Below are positions 11,044 through 21,865 of a stretch of DNA of 64,000 bases, in pieces. Position 1 is the stretch's first letter. Each line of letters starts with the position of its first letter. A program made the translations under genes and the position numbers. The DNA is from Nephrocerus scutellatus. Taxonomy: Eukaryota; Arthropoda; Insecta; Diptera; Pipunculidae. The DNA lies in contig OX352763.1 in the NCBI GenBank assembly GCA_947095585.1, forward strand, positions 63,025,016-63,089,015. Reading direction: 5' to 3'. Below the pieces are notes generated by a model. The model was not told the origin of the DNA. It worked only from the letters and a program-made list of their open reading frames with translations, and did not search any database.

Positions 11044-12796
11044 TTAATACAATTTAGAATTGTATTTATAAATATACAACAGGATTACACATGTCAATAA
11101 AGCCAAACTATATATTACTGTATAATGATTGGCATCATGCTTATCTAAATTTTGCAAACCTTTTCCTTCCTCTTTCTTTAACAAATCTACTTGGTAAGAA
11201 AGTTCTGCAAGATTATTGTTTTCATTGTATTTAAGTAGTTTAATAGATGTTACGTTTGTAGAAGTCGTGATAATGTTAGATTTCAAAAGAGTTAAATTTA
11301 TCATCGGAATGAAAGAATTCCTTAATAGAGTGCTGTCTAAATTTTGTCCATATATTGTCAGATCTTTACTACGTAAATAGCATTTGCCCATGAATTCTAC
11401 GATTCCTGCTCCCAGAAATTTATGCGTTGTTAATTTCTGGTCACAAATTTCGTCCATGATATACTCGTTTTTAACGGACAATAACCATTTGCCAGGCTGA
11501 GAGAGCTGTATCCAAACTACGGATAAAGGTGATTGCTTCACTTGACAAGCCGAAGGATGCGTGTCTCTTCGTAATAATTGTATTTCACAATTATCTTGGT
11601 TAGAATTAAAGTCATAGAGAGGATGAGTAATCGGACAAAACAGGGAGTCAGTTTGTGCAGTGCATTTGCTAATTTCTTCGATTGTAAGGTCTTAGAAGTG
11701 CTTTTTATCAAAGTCTAATATAACGTAGTTCATTTTGGGCTGGATGTAGAGGAAATCATTTTGAATTTTAGTGGGGAAGGGTAAAATTTTATAAAGCTGG
11801 TAGATTTCTTTGAAGGGTATAGGTAATTTGATTTCGTATATTATTCTTTTAGATTGGATTGAAGACGTTACTGTACTGATTTTATAAAGTGGTAGTATAC
11901 CTTTGTGTTGTATTAGTATTGGAAGTTTGGTATTGCTAGGAATTTCTCTGAGCATAGATGAAAGGACGGTCTCCAACTGTTCTGGAGTGAGGTTTTCCGT
12001 GACGTACCTCAGTTACTGAGTCGATGACTTCATTTAACATTTAACTTTGGTGATGCAGAATGGCTAAAGTCGAATAAGATATTAGTGATTCCAATTCGTT
12101 TACTAGCCGCTCATTTTGGACACTATTAATGCAATCGTCTAGAATTTTTAGTATTGAGGAGAATTTTGTGTTCAGCGTTTTAATTTGACTGTCTCTAACT
12201 TGCTGCGTTCTATTGAAGATGTTGATGGTCGTCCCTATGATATACGTCTGATTTTTTATTAGATTCCTTAGATGCTCTTCGTTGTGTTGTAATTTATTAA
12301 TCTGCCTGTCGTAATAATTGGCATCATCTTCCGACAAGGTACCGAAAAGTGATTTGCTGATCATGCCTACCGTATTTAATAATGCTCTCTTTGTTCTTGG
12401 TTTCGAGTTTACCTCAAAGTTTAGGAGGCTGCATTTTTGTAGAATGTCCTCGATTACGTGATTAAGCTCAACCACCGTACCTTTGCACAAATATGATATT
12501 TGCGTGTCGTTATTCAGTCCGTTGCATAATTTGGATATTTCGGATATGTATTGGCTCATAAGCTTTGTTGTGGTTAAAAGACTTTCTAAATCGTAGTACG
12601 TTATAATTTTCCATTCATTTGAAAATAAGTTGACTCTGTCCAATTCCTCGAAATATATTCCAGAACCTTGTTTTACTGGCGTGAAATTGAGATGTCCCAG
12701 TGCCATGGTGAACATAAAGCACCAACTGTTACGCTTTTCACTTCTGCGTGGGAAGATAGAGTTCTTTACATAAAAAAAAACTTTTTGTTTTTTCAA
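11044..12796 (-). pseudogene. env: env, unit III, broken into three frames
   Basis: The same three frames as unit II are present (12796-12041, 11976-11692, 11541-11044), with the same breaks and only a few substitutions in the first part. The RTKR site and the C-terminal membrane anchor are kept. Identical lesions in two units show that env was already dead before the array formed. Confidence 0.75.
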
Positions 12797-12947
12797 AGAG
12801 GAAGATGACAGAAGAGAAGTGAAAGAAACAGTGGTTTGAAGATTAAAATTTTATTCAGATAACTTATTCAGATACATTTACGTATATATATATGTATATA
12901 TATATTATTATTATTATTTTTTTCTAAACTTTGTACTATGTCTCGTG

Positions 12948-13343
12948 TCAAACCAGATGAGTCGGTAGATTACGAAACCATTCTTGTAGGACTCCTACTC
13001 CAGAATAAGCTCGTCGTCTTACGACGTATGCGGGCCATAAACTCAGGCTGAAGTCCTCTTGCCGAATCCCCAGACTTAGAATGTCTCCGGTTTCTAATGC
13101 GACGGTTTCTCCAGGCCTTAGTTGCACCCCGTTGACATAAGTGCCACTGGAGCCCTCGCAATCCTTAACCGTAATATTTTCCTCACAAGCATCTATTTCG
13201 ATTATAGCGTGTATAATTGAAACTAGTTCAGTGGGAACGGATATTCGATTCGGATAGCGGTTGCCGATTTTTGAGAAACCCTTCCGTAAAGGAATCTCGT
13301 ACTCTGACACTATGCTGTACAGAACCCAGTATGAGTGGGGCAG
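12948..13343 (-). CDS. FHA-domain reading frame inside provirus, unit III
   Basis: This is the third copy of the FHA frame. It differs from units I and II by Gly to Arg just after KIGN and keeps the domain open across its length. It again lacks an in-frame ATG at the start. This unit is the most diverged of the three, yet the FHA frame remains free of stops. Confidence 0.7.
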   Translation of the reverse strand: MPHSYWVLYSIVSEYEIPLRKGFSKIGNRYPNRISVPTELVSIIHAIIEIDACEENITVKDCEGSSGTYVNGVQLRPGETVALETGDILSLGIRQEDFSLSLWPAYVVRRRAYSGVGVLQEWFRNLPTHLV

Positions 13344-13411
13344 TTAGTCTATTGACTCCATTCTGACATGAAAGTAAAAAGAAAAAAAACTATTGTTTTT
13401 ATTCTAGGAAC

Positions 13412-13798
13412 TTATGAGAATGAGCGCCTTTCTTTCTTTCTTTCTTTCTTTCTTTTCTTACAGTGGTTTATGTCCACTAGCTTTTCCAGTTTTTCTAGAC
13501 GCTTGTATACCGGATCGTTTTCCGGATCTGTTGAGAGAAAATTAAACTCGTCTAAGTTATCCCATTCTAAACTCTGATCGTGTGCATTTAGCTGCACTGG
13601 GTGTTCATTAATATTCAGGAGTAAAACTTTTGCAAAGTTGACACTTGACTGTGCGATGGAAGAGGCCAAAAAGACCCCAGGTGAAACCTGTTTCTTCCGA
13701 ATGACGACGTCATTTGCACAATTACAAGCGACTTTAGAAAAAAGAGTACTTCGAGCAGGTATGTTAATCTGGTCAACAAATGTTTGTTCGGTTCTCAT
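13412..13798 (-). pseudogene. pol: Post-protease pol domain, unit III
   Basis: Same as units I and II with an Asp to Glu change near the end and a shorter (TTTC)n tail. Confidence 0.65.
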
Positions 13799-14186
13799 GA
13801 TGTTTTGTTTGCTCCATCAAAAATACGTCCTGGTTTTGGAAGAGCTACTTCCCCAGATCCGCTATATATAGAAGGCTTACTTTTAGAAACTTTAATTACC
13901 TCACTTTGTTGGATTAAACATTTTTACGCTTGTACCTTAACTTCCTTTGACTTAGTCTTTCCTTTATTAATTTTTCTTCATTCTGTGATTCCATTTGCTC
14001 TTTTTGGCTCAATTTTTTATTTTCATTTTTCTTAGATTTACTGTTTACCAAGTTTGTTGTTGATTTTAAAAAATGCTTAGTTTTTTTCTAAGTCTTTTTG
14101 ATTTTGCTTAGGATCTATTGTCTCTAAGTCTTTTTGTTTTTGCTTAGGATCTATTGTCTCTAAGTCTTTTTTACTTTGCTTAGGAT

Positions 14187-14681
14187 CTAACTTCTATAGG
14201 TGGATCGAAGTTCGCATGGCGACTCAAAGTTTTTAAAAAAATTTTCATATGCCGAACGGAATGGTTTGTTTTCCTCCGTTTGGCTTTGTTTGAAGGGAAT
14301 TTCTAGTGTTTCATTTTTGAAATCCACTACGCATTTAAATTTTGATAAAAAATCATTCCCAATAATTCCGTCATAAGGGAAATTAATTCGATTATCAAGT
14401 ATAAGAAAAGGGTGCTCTAATAAAAAAAGAGTATATTCGGTTGACTTGAACTCTAAAGTACCATACAACTAACCAAGGGTTTTTAGCGATTCCCCGGCTA
14501 TGGTAGTAATGGTGTAGAGATCGCCACCTTGTATTGTATTTTCATTATACCTATTTTCTTTTACCTGGCTAACGTCGGCACCCGTATCTATCAAAAACGT
14601 AGAAAATTTCTTATCCGAAGGACTGAATTTTAGTCGTATCGTTGGTTCCTTAAACTCGGGAAAAAACGAAACGAAAAATCT
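14187..14681 (-). pseudogene. pol: Aspartic protease, unit III
   Basis: DTGAD and the second protease block are present, with the shared in-frame TAG. An additional 3-bp change in an A-run alters one residue next to LLEHPF. Confidence 0.7.
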
Positions 14682-14686
14682 GAAAT

Positions 14687-14900
14687 TCAGTTATTGGGAT
14701 GGTACACCTCGGCTGTCGCAGTCATTCGAGAGGAATTGCCGATTGTTTCCTCCCGAATGGCTTCGTTTCCCGATTCAAGAACATTGGAATACCTCACACC
14801 ACGGCCATCATTCTGCTTTGCAGTGTATGCGGGTCTATTATGGTTTCCACTAAACCCAGGGGTGGATTCGCCATTCCTAAAAGGGTTTTGTGGTGGCCTG
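14687..14900 (-). pseudogene. gag: gag nucleocapsid remnant, unit III (5' truncated)
   Basis: Only the C-terminal part of the nucleocapsid frame is left. At 14900/14901 gag sequence jumps directly to internal LTR sequence, so capsid, leader and part of the LTR are deleted. Confidence 0.7.
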
Positions 14901-15098
14901 TTATAGCTGCAGTGCTGTATATTTGAATGCTATTGAATGTATATTTGAATGCTATTGAATGTAGCGGATATCGGGTGACGAGCTCATGAACATGGAATAT
15001 TTATGTTTCACATGAAAAGTGAGCGCTGTAGCGTGCTTGGCGTACTTTCGGTAGTGTGACGCATTTGACGCCGTGTGAAAGAAGATCGTGTTTAGGAG
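14901..15098 (-). repeat. Partial LTR of the provirus family
   Basis: It matches the LTR from the TATAGCTGCAGTGCTGTATA motif to the stretch before the outer edge but lacks the 73-bp duplication. It ends abruptly at 15098, where LTR sequence of element C begins. Both ends are non-standard breakpoints. Confidence 0.75.
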
Positions 15099-15177
15099 TA
15101 CACCGAGTTTGGTATTTGGAGTTTATTTCTCTGATTATACTGAATTTTCGGTCCCTATGTCTGTAATAAAAAATAAA
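15099..15177 (-). repeat. 3' LTR of element C, distal piece
   Basis: It matches 28088-28172 of the 5' LTR with a small indel. It is separated from the rest of the 3' LTR by the LOA insertion. Confidence 0.8.
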
Positions 15178-18100
15178 GCAGCTGGAGAGTCGTACCACGT
15201 CTAGCTAACTCGTCCGCCCTGCAGTTCCCCGCGACATCCGTGTGACCCGGGACCCATATGATCCTTATATTGAACTGCTCACTCATCTCGTTAAGAGAGG
15301 AATGACAGCTCAACGCCACCTTAGATTTGAGTGAGACCGCTTCCAACGATTTTATGGCCGCTTGACTGTCCACATAAATGTTGATCTTCTTTGAGGATAA
15401 TACATTTTGCTTCAGCCAGCTCATTACCTCTTCAATCGCTATCACCTCAGCCTGGTATACGCTGCAGCGATCAGGTAGACGGACTGAGATACTTACTTTC
15501 AGCTTGTCACAGAAGACTCCTGCTCCTACTTTACCGTCTAGCTTAGAGCCATCCGTGAAAAACTGAATTGTTTCGTTATCGGTTACGGATCCACTCTTCC
15601 AGTCTTCTCTGGTGGGTATTGTTGTCCGAAAACCTTTTTGAAAGCAAAACAATGGTGTTATGTAATCCAGTTTCGTCAGCTCCTGCTTAAGCGATTTAGT
15701 TATGGCGGAGTGTCCTTTCTGAAGACTTCTCCACTGATTGACAGCTAACAGTCGCGTAGCCGTAATTGCCGCTTTCTGTTTGGCAAATATGTCTAGTGGG
15801 ATCAGGTGGAGCATAACCTCTAGAGCGCGAGTTGGTGTAGATCTCAGCGCCCCGCTTAGAAGTATGCAGGCCGCTCTTTGTACCTTCCCCAATATACTTG
15901 TATACGTGGTTTTTTCCATAGCTGGCCACCATACGCTTACCCCATACAGTAGTATTGGTCTCACTACCGACGTGTAAAGCCAGTGTGCCAGCTTTGGTTT
16001 CAAACCCCATTTTTTACCAATGGCATTTTTGCACGAGTATAAAGCAATGTTAGCTTTATTAACTCTTTCTATTATATTAGGTTTCCAACTCAGTTTCCTG
16101 TCCAAGATTGTCCCTAGAAATCGTGCTTTATCAGAAAAAACTAAGGGAGTACCATTTAGTGTTGGAGGATCAACTGTTGGAATTTTATATTTCCTGGTGA
16201 AGAGGACCAGACCAGACCGCTTTTATTTGCCCATTCTTTAAGGATTAGGAGGGCATTTTGCATAACCTCCCTAATCGTTCGGAGGTATTTTCCTGAGACA
16301 GCTAACGCTACATCATCAGCATACGCTACCACTTTTATCCCCTCTCCCTCCAGTTTCAACTGCAATTTGTTGATTACTATATTCCAGAGTAGAGGCGATA
16401 ATACACCTCCTTGCGGTGTTCCTCTAACTGCCTGCCTTTTTAAGATGGAACCCCCCAGCTCCGCACTAATAATCCTGCCTAGAAGCATATGATTGATTAG
16501 TTTGCTTGTAGGGTAGTCCACCTTTAGGTCTGACAGTCCTTTACAGATTGCCTCTGTTTTAACGTTGTTGAACGCACCCTCGATATCCAAGAATGCTACT
16601 ATAATATAGTATAATGTATACTCCTGGGAGTATATTGATTTCTCAATTGTGCTTACTTAGGTGTGTAAGGCTGTGTCTACAGACTTCCCTTGCAGTAAGC
16701 ATGTTGGGACTTTGTCCAACTGCTAGGTTTTACCTTAGCCCTTATATGAACATCTATCAATCTTTCCAGGGTTTTCAAAAGAAAAGATGATAGAGTTATA
16801 GGTCCCAGGTCTTTTGGGTAGCCATGTGAGCTTTTACCCGCCTTCGGTATAAAAACTACCTTGACTTCCTTTCAAGCCCTAGGAATGTACGTCAGCTTTA
16901 TACACCCTGTGAAAATTGCCTCTAACCATAGGAGTATACACTCCGAGTTATTCTGAATTTCCGCAGGGATTATCCCATCTGGGCCAGCTGATTTGAAGGG
17001 TTTGAAACCGCTTATTGCCCACTAGATTCGCGTTTTGCTCGCGATCTCCTTCGCTTGAACCGATTGAGGTTCCAGATGTTGCCTGCTCATTTCTGAATCA
17101 CATACCCGAGTTGAGTCAGGAAAGTGAGTCTCCATGAGCAGTTTCAACGATTCCTCAATCGAGATCGTCCATGAACCATCCGGTTTTATTAAATAACTTG
17201 GAGTGGTTTTTGTCATAGAGAGAATCCTTCGTAGACGAGAGGTCTCCGAGACCCCTTCCATCTTATATACAGAAGAGCCTCCAAGACGTCCTCTGCGCCT
17301 TTCTCAATTCCCTCTTATAGTTTCTGAGATGTTCTTTGTAGGATTCCCAGTCCAGAGACAGTCTCGTACTTTTGGCTTTATTGAAAGCTTTCCTGCTTGC
17401 CTTCTGATAGGTCCCTAACTCCGCGGACCACCAAGTTGGCTTTGGTTTGCCCATTGGTTTTATCATAGGGCAGGCAGCATCGAAGGAGCGATTTATGGCA
17501 CCTGTTACAGTATCTACCATTGTATCTATCTCCTCTATAGTGACTGGTGGCTTTGGATCCACCGGTAGTAGTTTCCCTAGCATCTCCCTATATATACCCC
17601 AGCTTGTCCTCTTCTTATTTATAAAGGACTCACGAATGCCAGGTTTGATGTCTAGCTTGAAGATTAAATAGCGATGGTCCGAGAATGAGTGTTCTTTTGC
17701 AACCTTTCATTCTCTTGCCTTATACGCTATAAAGTCTGATACGAGAGTTACATCGAGTACTTCTCGCATATTTTTTATTATGAAAGTGGGCTCTTGCCCA
17801 ATATTACAAATAGCTAGGTTCGTATTTAATAAGTATTCAAAAAATGACTCACCTCTCTCATTTACGTCGGTGCTGCCCCATATTGTGTGGTGAGCATTTG
17901 CATCACATCCTAGAATCGCACCAATTTTTCTATTCTCGGCATCAGAGATGAGCTCCTCCAGTATTTTTGGTGGAGTGTGCTTTTCTCGGTCCATATATGC
18001 AGAAACCAGCCAGAATTTTTCGTTTCCGACTTCAATGCTGGCCGCAGTTATATCACCGTCACTATATTGTGATAAAAGGAATATATTCAGGTTAGTTTTA

Positions 18101-18339
18101 CTCAGAATACAAGATCTGATCTTCTCTGACTTACTTGAGTATAGGACTTTATACCCTTTAAGTCCGAGCTCACAGATCTTAGCTCCATTTATCCATGGCT
18201 CTTGGATTAGGACGTGATCTTCCCCCGTTTCTGCTAATCTAAGTAGAAGAGCTGCCGAAGCAGTTTTGGTATGGTGAAGGTTTATTTGATTTATGTTTAA
18301 CATATTTATACTTACCTTCGCCCCATCGTTAGCATTCAT
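15178..18339 (-). pseudogene. LOA-like ORF2: AP endonuclease, reverse transcriptase, RNase H
   Basis: The ATG is at 18339. The endonuclease (18339 to about 17640) shows IQEPW, CDANAHHTIWGS and FSDHRY. RT follows with a degenerate N-terminal half (17583-16600), then TPQGGVLSPLLW and YADDVALAV (16590-16156) and the thumb (from 16105). RNase H at the end has all four acidic positions visible: TDGSK, the Glu in YQAEV, VDSQAA and GHTDVAGNCRADELAR. At least four frame changes and several stops make it non-coding. The C-terminal Cys/His region expected after RNase H is missing because the element ends at 15178. The start overlaps the ORF1 stop by 4 nt (ATGA). Confidence 0.85.
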
Positions 18340-19513
18340 GCTACCTTAGTCTCCGAGGATCCGCCGGCACATTCCGTCTCGTTCCCCTTCGACTCAATCA
18401 CCGTCTTGTTGACAGCGCTCTCTTCAATGGAGTCCGACAAGTTTTCCTCGTCAGACTCCATGGCAAAGAGGTTGCCCATCCTCGATACCAATGAGGACTC
18501 GCTGGACCGACTCTCAGTCTCTAAGGCAAGCCCGATATCAACAGGGCAGTCGGGACCCCCGTGATCGGAATGGTCCACTCCTTTACCCTTGTTGACGTCG
18601 TCTGCCTTATAGACCTTGAGAGTTATCGACCCGAAACCAAAGTTGATAACTCCCTTAGTACTTGCAAGAGGAGCCAGGGATTCCTTGTTGATTACCATAG
18701 TTGTTAATCTAAAGTTACCCTTAGCCACCTCCTGTTTCACGATCTTCCAGTTTGATACCGGAAGATCTGGGTTTCTGGCTGCGATTATATCTACAACAGC
18801 TTTAGCGTCGGCAGGTTCGGTAGGCAGCCAGACGCGCGCTCTTGGCCTGCTAGGAATTTCTTCCCTGCTTACGGCCGCAAGCTTTGCTCCTGGCCACACC
18901 TCACCCACTTCGGCAATCGCTTTTTTGTAGAGATCAACCGATCTCTGATCTGAACACGCCGTCAGCTTGACACGTCCCTGATGCCAACCTGCATCCCTGC
19001 AGGAAGGGGGAGGTCCCGGATTCTCAAGCAGGACCTTTATGAAAATTGAGTTAAGCGCGTTAAACACCGACTTCCATTTTCCCGGCGTGATGCTCCCATC
19101 CTCTTGACTATTGTCAATGACGGCTAGCATCAGCCCTCTTTGACGATGTCACTAAACGATTTCGTCTTGTGCCTCTTAAGAGCCACCGGTGGAGTCTCCG
19201 CTTGCACCTTAGCTCGCTTGCTGCTTCCGGCTTCAACCTCTTCCTAAGACCGTTGCCTTTTCGGCCCTAGGTCCTTGGTGGGGTTTTGTTCGGCTTCACT
19301 TTTGCTGGTGGTGCTGGTCCCTGGCCTTTGGGCCTTAGTATCCAGTACTATCTTGGTTTTAGCGGCCGGGACCCCACCTTTACGGTTAGAGCCACTTGCC
19401 ACGCTTGTTTCCAGCTTTTGAGGAGTGCTGGTCTCGTTTTGTTTCGGCATTTGGTGAGAGCCGGTTTCGGTTTTGGAAAAAACTTTCTTATTGTGCTTCA
19501 TTTTTAGTCCCAC
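18336..19513 (-). pseudogene. LOA-like ORF1 (DUF4780-like RNA-binding protein)
   Basis: The N-terminal piece (19513-19244; first ATG near 19501) is Lys/Ser/Thr-rich and low in complexity. After two frame changes (about 19240 and 19135) the main frame (19130-18336) carries a segment around VSNWKIVKQE, KGNFRLTTMVIN and GVINFGFGSITLKV, the pattern of DUF4780 domains found in LINE ORF1 proteins of insects. An acidic, Ser-rich tail follows. It ends in TGA overlapping the ORF2 ATG. Confidence 0.7.
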
Positions 19514-19822
19514 GAGTGTCGGAGAAAGGGTGGTCCACCCGCGCAGAGATCCGAATACGCGAGTAAGGTGGGATACATCTAGGAGTTACCAGGTATCTAG
19601 ATGGCTCCGATAGAGACTGGGATATTTATGGGGCCCCAGCCTGGTCGATCCTCGGCTCGGGTCGCATCACACTTTCATCCAGCCCATTTGTTGTCATTTA
19701 GCGTGACCCGCTCCGCACCTAGGTTTTGAAACTCACAACCTCTGTCCGCAACTAGAGGTGAGCCTAGGGCACCACACTCTAGTCACGGTCAGAGGACCCG
19801 GAGGCGACAACAATTACGAAGC
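19514..19822 (-). other. 5' UTR of the LOA-like LINE
   Basis: GC-rich sequence between the junction with the LTR and ORF1. No reading frame of note is visible. An internal promoter is expected for this class but I cannot point to its elements. Confidence 0.5.
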
Positions 19823-20352
19823 AAATCAAAAAGTAACTTCTAATAATCTTTGACTGATTATTTATTGTTTAATAAATAATGATATTCTATGAGAATACAC
19901 CATTTTCTCCATTGTTTATAACAATTTCAAGCCTTCTCCTTTATTTTAAAGACATAGGGCCGGGTGGTTATTTTACTACAGGCGGTATATAGATTAAAAA
20001 AATCCGAGTCAATGTCGGGGTATGAACTCGGCAACTAGAGATTTCTAGCTCATAGCTTTCCTATGGCGCTATTGACTCACTGGAGTAACCCAAGAATATA
20101 TCTTAATATCAACGTCTAGAAGTATGCCGGTTGAATGCATTATTCTGCCGCATACTTACTACGTTGATATTCCTAAATCAAGAAATTATTTTGAAAATTT
20201 ATACGTTTGTATGTACGTATGTATATATTTTGCCCGGCTCCATGAAATTCATATGGGATTTTTGCGCACATAATATATATCTATATATTTTTAAATATAA
20301 TTTTACTCGGCTCATGGTTGTGGCGTAGTTGCTGGCAGGCAACCTCGTTACA
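19823..20352 (-). repeat. 3' LTR of element C, proximal piece
   Basis: It matches 28200-28736 and ends at TGTAACGAGG on the minus strand (20352). A purine tract AGGAGGGGAA lies directly outside (20353-20362), fixing this as the start of the 3' LTR. Confidence 0.8.
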
Positions 20353-20362
20353 TTCCCCTCCT
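20353..20362 (-). other. Polypurine tract of element C
   Basis: AGGAGGGGAA on the minus strand abuts the LTR TG. Confidence 0.7.
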
Positions 20363-20746
20363 ACTTCGGGGAAGAAACGAAAATACTAGGGGGTATGAGT
20401 AATATATATTAATATATGTACATAGTGGATGTATATAAAAGAAATTCTCTAATATAAGTAATTCTACTTGTGTTTTCGTTGGCTATATATACATTGTGGA
20501 TATATACAAAAATTCTTTAGTATAACTAAATCAAATTGTTTCTCTTATTTTATGGTTTAATAATATTTATAATCTAATTTGCTCGGTCGGTGTAGTGACT
20601 CTCTTTTATGGGATTACCTTTATTTATCGTGCCAGTCACCGGCCCGAGTTACAAAAAATAAAGAATTTATATTTGATTATATGCTTAAGGCTAGGCTTGT
20701 TTTTCTTTTCTATTCAGGTGTTTTTTTTTTGTTTTTATATATATAT
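20363..20746 (-). other. 3' non-coding region of element C
   Basis: AT-rich sequence between the mariner-like palindrome and the polypurine tract. No gene seen. Confidence 0.5.
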
Positions 20747-20862
20747 AACGGGTGTTTTTTTGGGAGGTTTGTTTTTCCGATAGATGTCGTTTTATTTTAT
20801 GACAGTTGTTTTGACAGCTCAAAGTAGCATTTCTACTCAGTATTGTTTGGCAAATCATTATG

Positions 20863-20897
<35 letters not shown>

Positions 20898-21305
20898 ACA
20901 TTTGTGAAAAATAGTCGTGGTAGCCATATGCCAGAAATTGTGTTTAAATGTTAAATGCCAAAAAATTATCTACCAAATAAAAAAAAAAAAAAAACACGTT
21001 ATATCTAACGGGTGTTTTTTTAAGAGGTTGCCGATTTTTTTTTTGAATAAAACACATATAAAATTATGAAATGACCAAAATTTTTTTTTATTTGGTAGAT
21101 AATTTTTTGGCATTTAAACACAATTTCTGGCATATGGCTACCACGACTATTTTTCACAAATGTCATTTTTTTTTTTTTTTTTTTTTTTTCATAATGATTT
21201 GCCAAACAATACTGAGTAGAAATGCCACTTTGAGCTGTCAAAACAACTGTCATAAAATAAAACGACATCTATCGGAAAAACAAACCTCCCAAAAAAACAC
21301 CCTTT
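20747..21305. mobile_element. Mariner-derived palindromic element
   Basis: Both ends show ACGGGTGTTTTTTTGGGAGG-type termini (20748 on +, 21304 on -) next to TA. The two arms (about 20748-20990 and 21067-21304) are inverted copies of about 240 bp that share, for example, GACAGTTGTTTTGACAGCTC. A third copy of the terminus, with TTAAGAGG, lies in the centre at 21009. Poly(A)/poly(T) runs sit in both arms. No transposase is encoded. The terminus resembles mellifera-type mariners; the assignment is tentative. Confidence 0.65.
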
Positions 21306-21394
21306 ATATATATATATTTTTTTTTTATATATATATTTTTTTTTCTCCCTGGTGTTTCTTTTATTATTTTATTTTCAATCTGCTTTGTTGCGCA

Positions 21395-21847
21395 GGGTGA
21401 TTTCCTGGTGGTCCTCCGTTTGGAGAGTACTGCATCGTCGGCGATTTGTTTTCCGTATAAGTGTCCTAGGCGGCCGGGTAATCTAAATCGTCGCGGACGT
21501 CCCTTCTTACTCCGGTAGGGTCTCGGCGGCACCATCTTCAATCCTTCCATGGCTCGGGGATCGAATTTCTCGCTTTTGGCTACGATCTCATACGCCGTCA
21601 GGAGCATTTCCTCCTCTTGTGGTTTTATCGGGGTAACTGGTGTGTTGCCTGCAGGGTTTACGGGAAATATCGTTATGGACTCGATATGTATTGGGGATTT
21701 AGCTTGGGTTGTTTCGGGATCAGGTTTTGTGGGTAGGGTGGTTGGTCTAGGGATTGTTTCGTGGGATTGCCTTAGTAAAGACAGGGGTGTGTGTGCTACC
21801 CGTCGTTTGGTGGCAGTCCGGGCGATTGTTGTTGTGGTCTGCCCCAT
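21395..21847 (-). pseudogene. Unidentified basic, Pro/Thr-rich ORF downstream of integrase (element C)
   Basis: From ATG 21847 the frame encodes about 150 residues before running into AT-rich sequence of the 3' region (frame stays open to 21269). It is Thr/Pro-rich at the N-terminus, then has an acidic stretch (PQEEEMLLTAYEIV) and a basic block (SKKGRPRRFRLPGRLG). It starts 19 nt after the integrase frame stops, in another frame. It could be a frameshifted C-terminal extension of pol or a remnant of a third ORF. No family recognised; no signal peptide or membrane segment. Confidence 0.4.
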
Positions 21848-21865
21848 TGTCTTGACGCTTCCCTC

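Larger units (their letters stand above)
1..15098 (-). mobile_element. Tandem array of a pol-less gypsy/errantivirus-like provirus
   Basis: Position 1 aligns with 6182, and the whole block recurs with a period of about 6.18 kb. Unit I runs from its LTR at 4338 down to the window edge, unit II is 4339-10523, and unit III is 10524-14900 and stops inside gag. Neighbouring units share one LTR. Gene order on the minus strand is gag, protease, post-protease domain, FHA frame, env, polypurine tract, LTR. No RT, RNase H or integrase is present between the post-protease domain and env. Units differ by scattered substitutions and microsatellite length only and share the same disabling frameshifts. Assignment to the errantivirus group rests on gag/env features (inference); the array continues beyond the left edge. 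Confidence 0.85.
15178..19822 (-). mobile_element. LOA-like LINE nested in the 3' LTR of element C
   Basis: It holds a 5' UTR, ORF1 with a DUF4780-like region, and ORF2 with AP endonuclease, RT and RNase H. It interrupts LTR sequence whose empty counterpart is at 28165-28205. The 3' end is truncated just after the RNase H motifs. About 29 bp present in the empty site (between AATAAAG and AAATCAAAAAG) are missing and no target duplication is seen. Confidence 0.8.
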
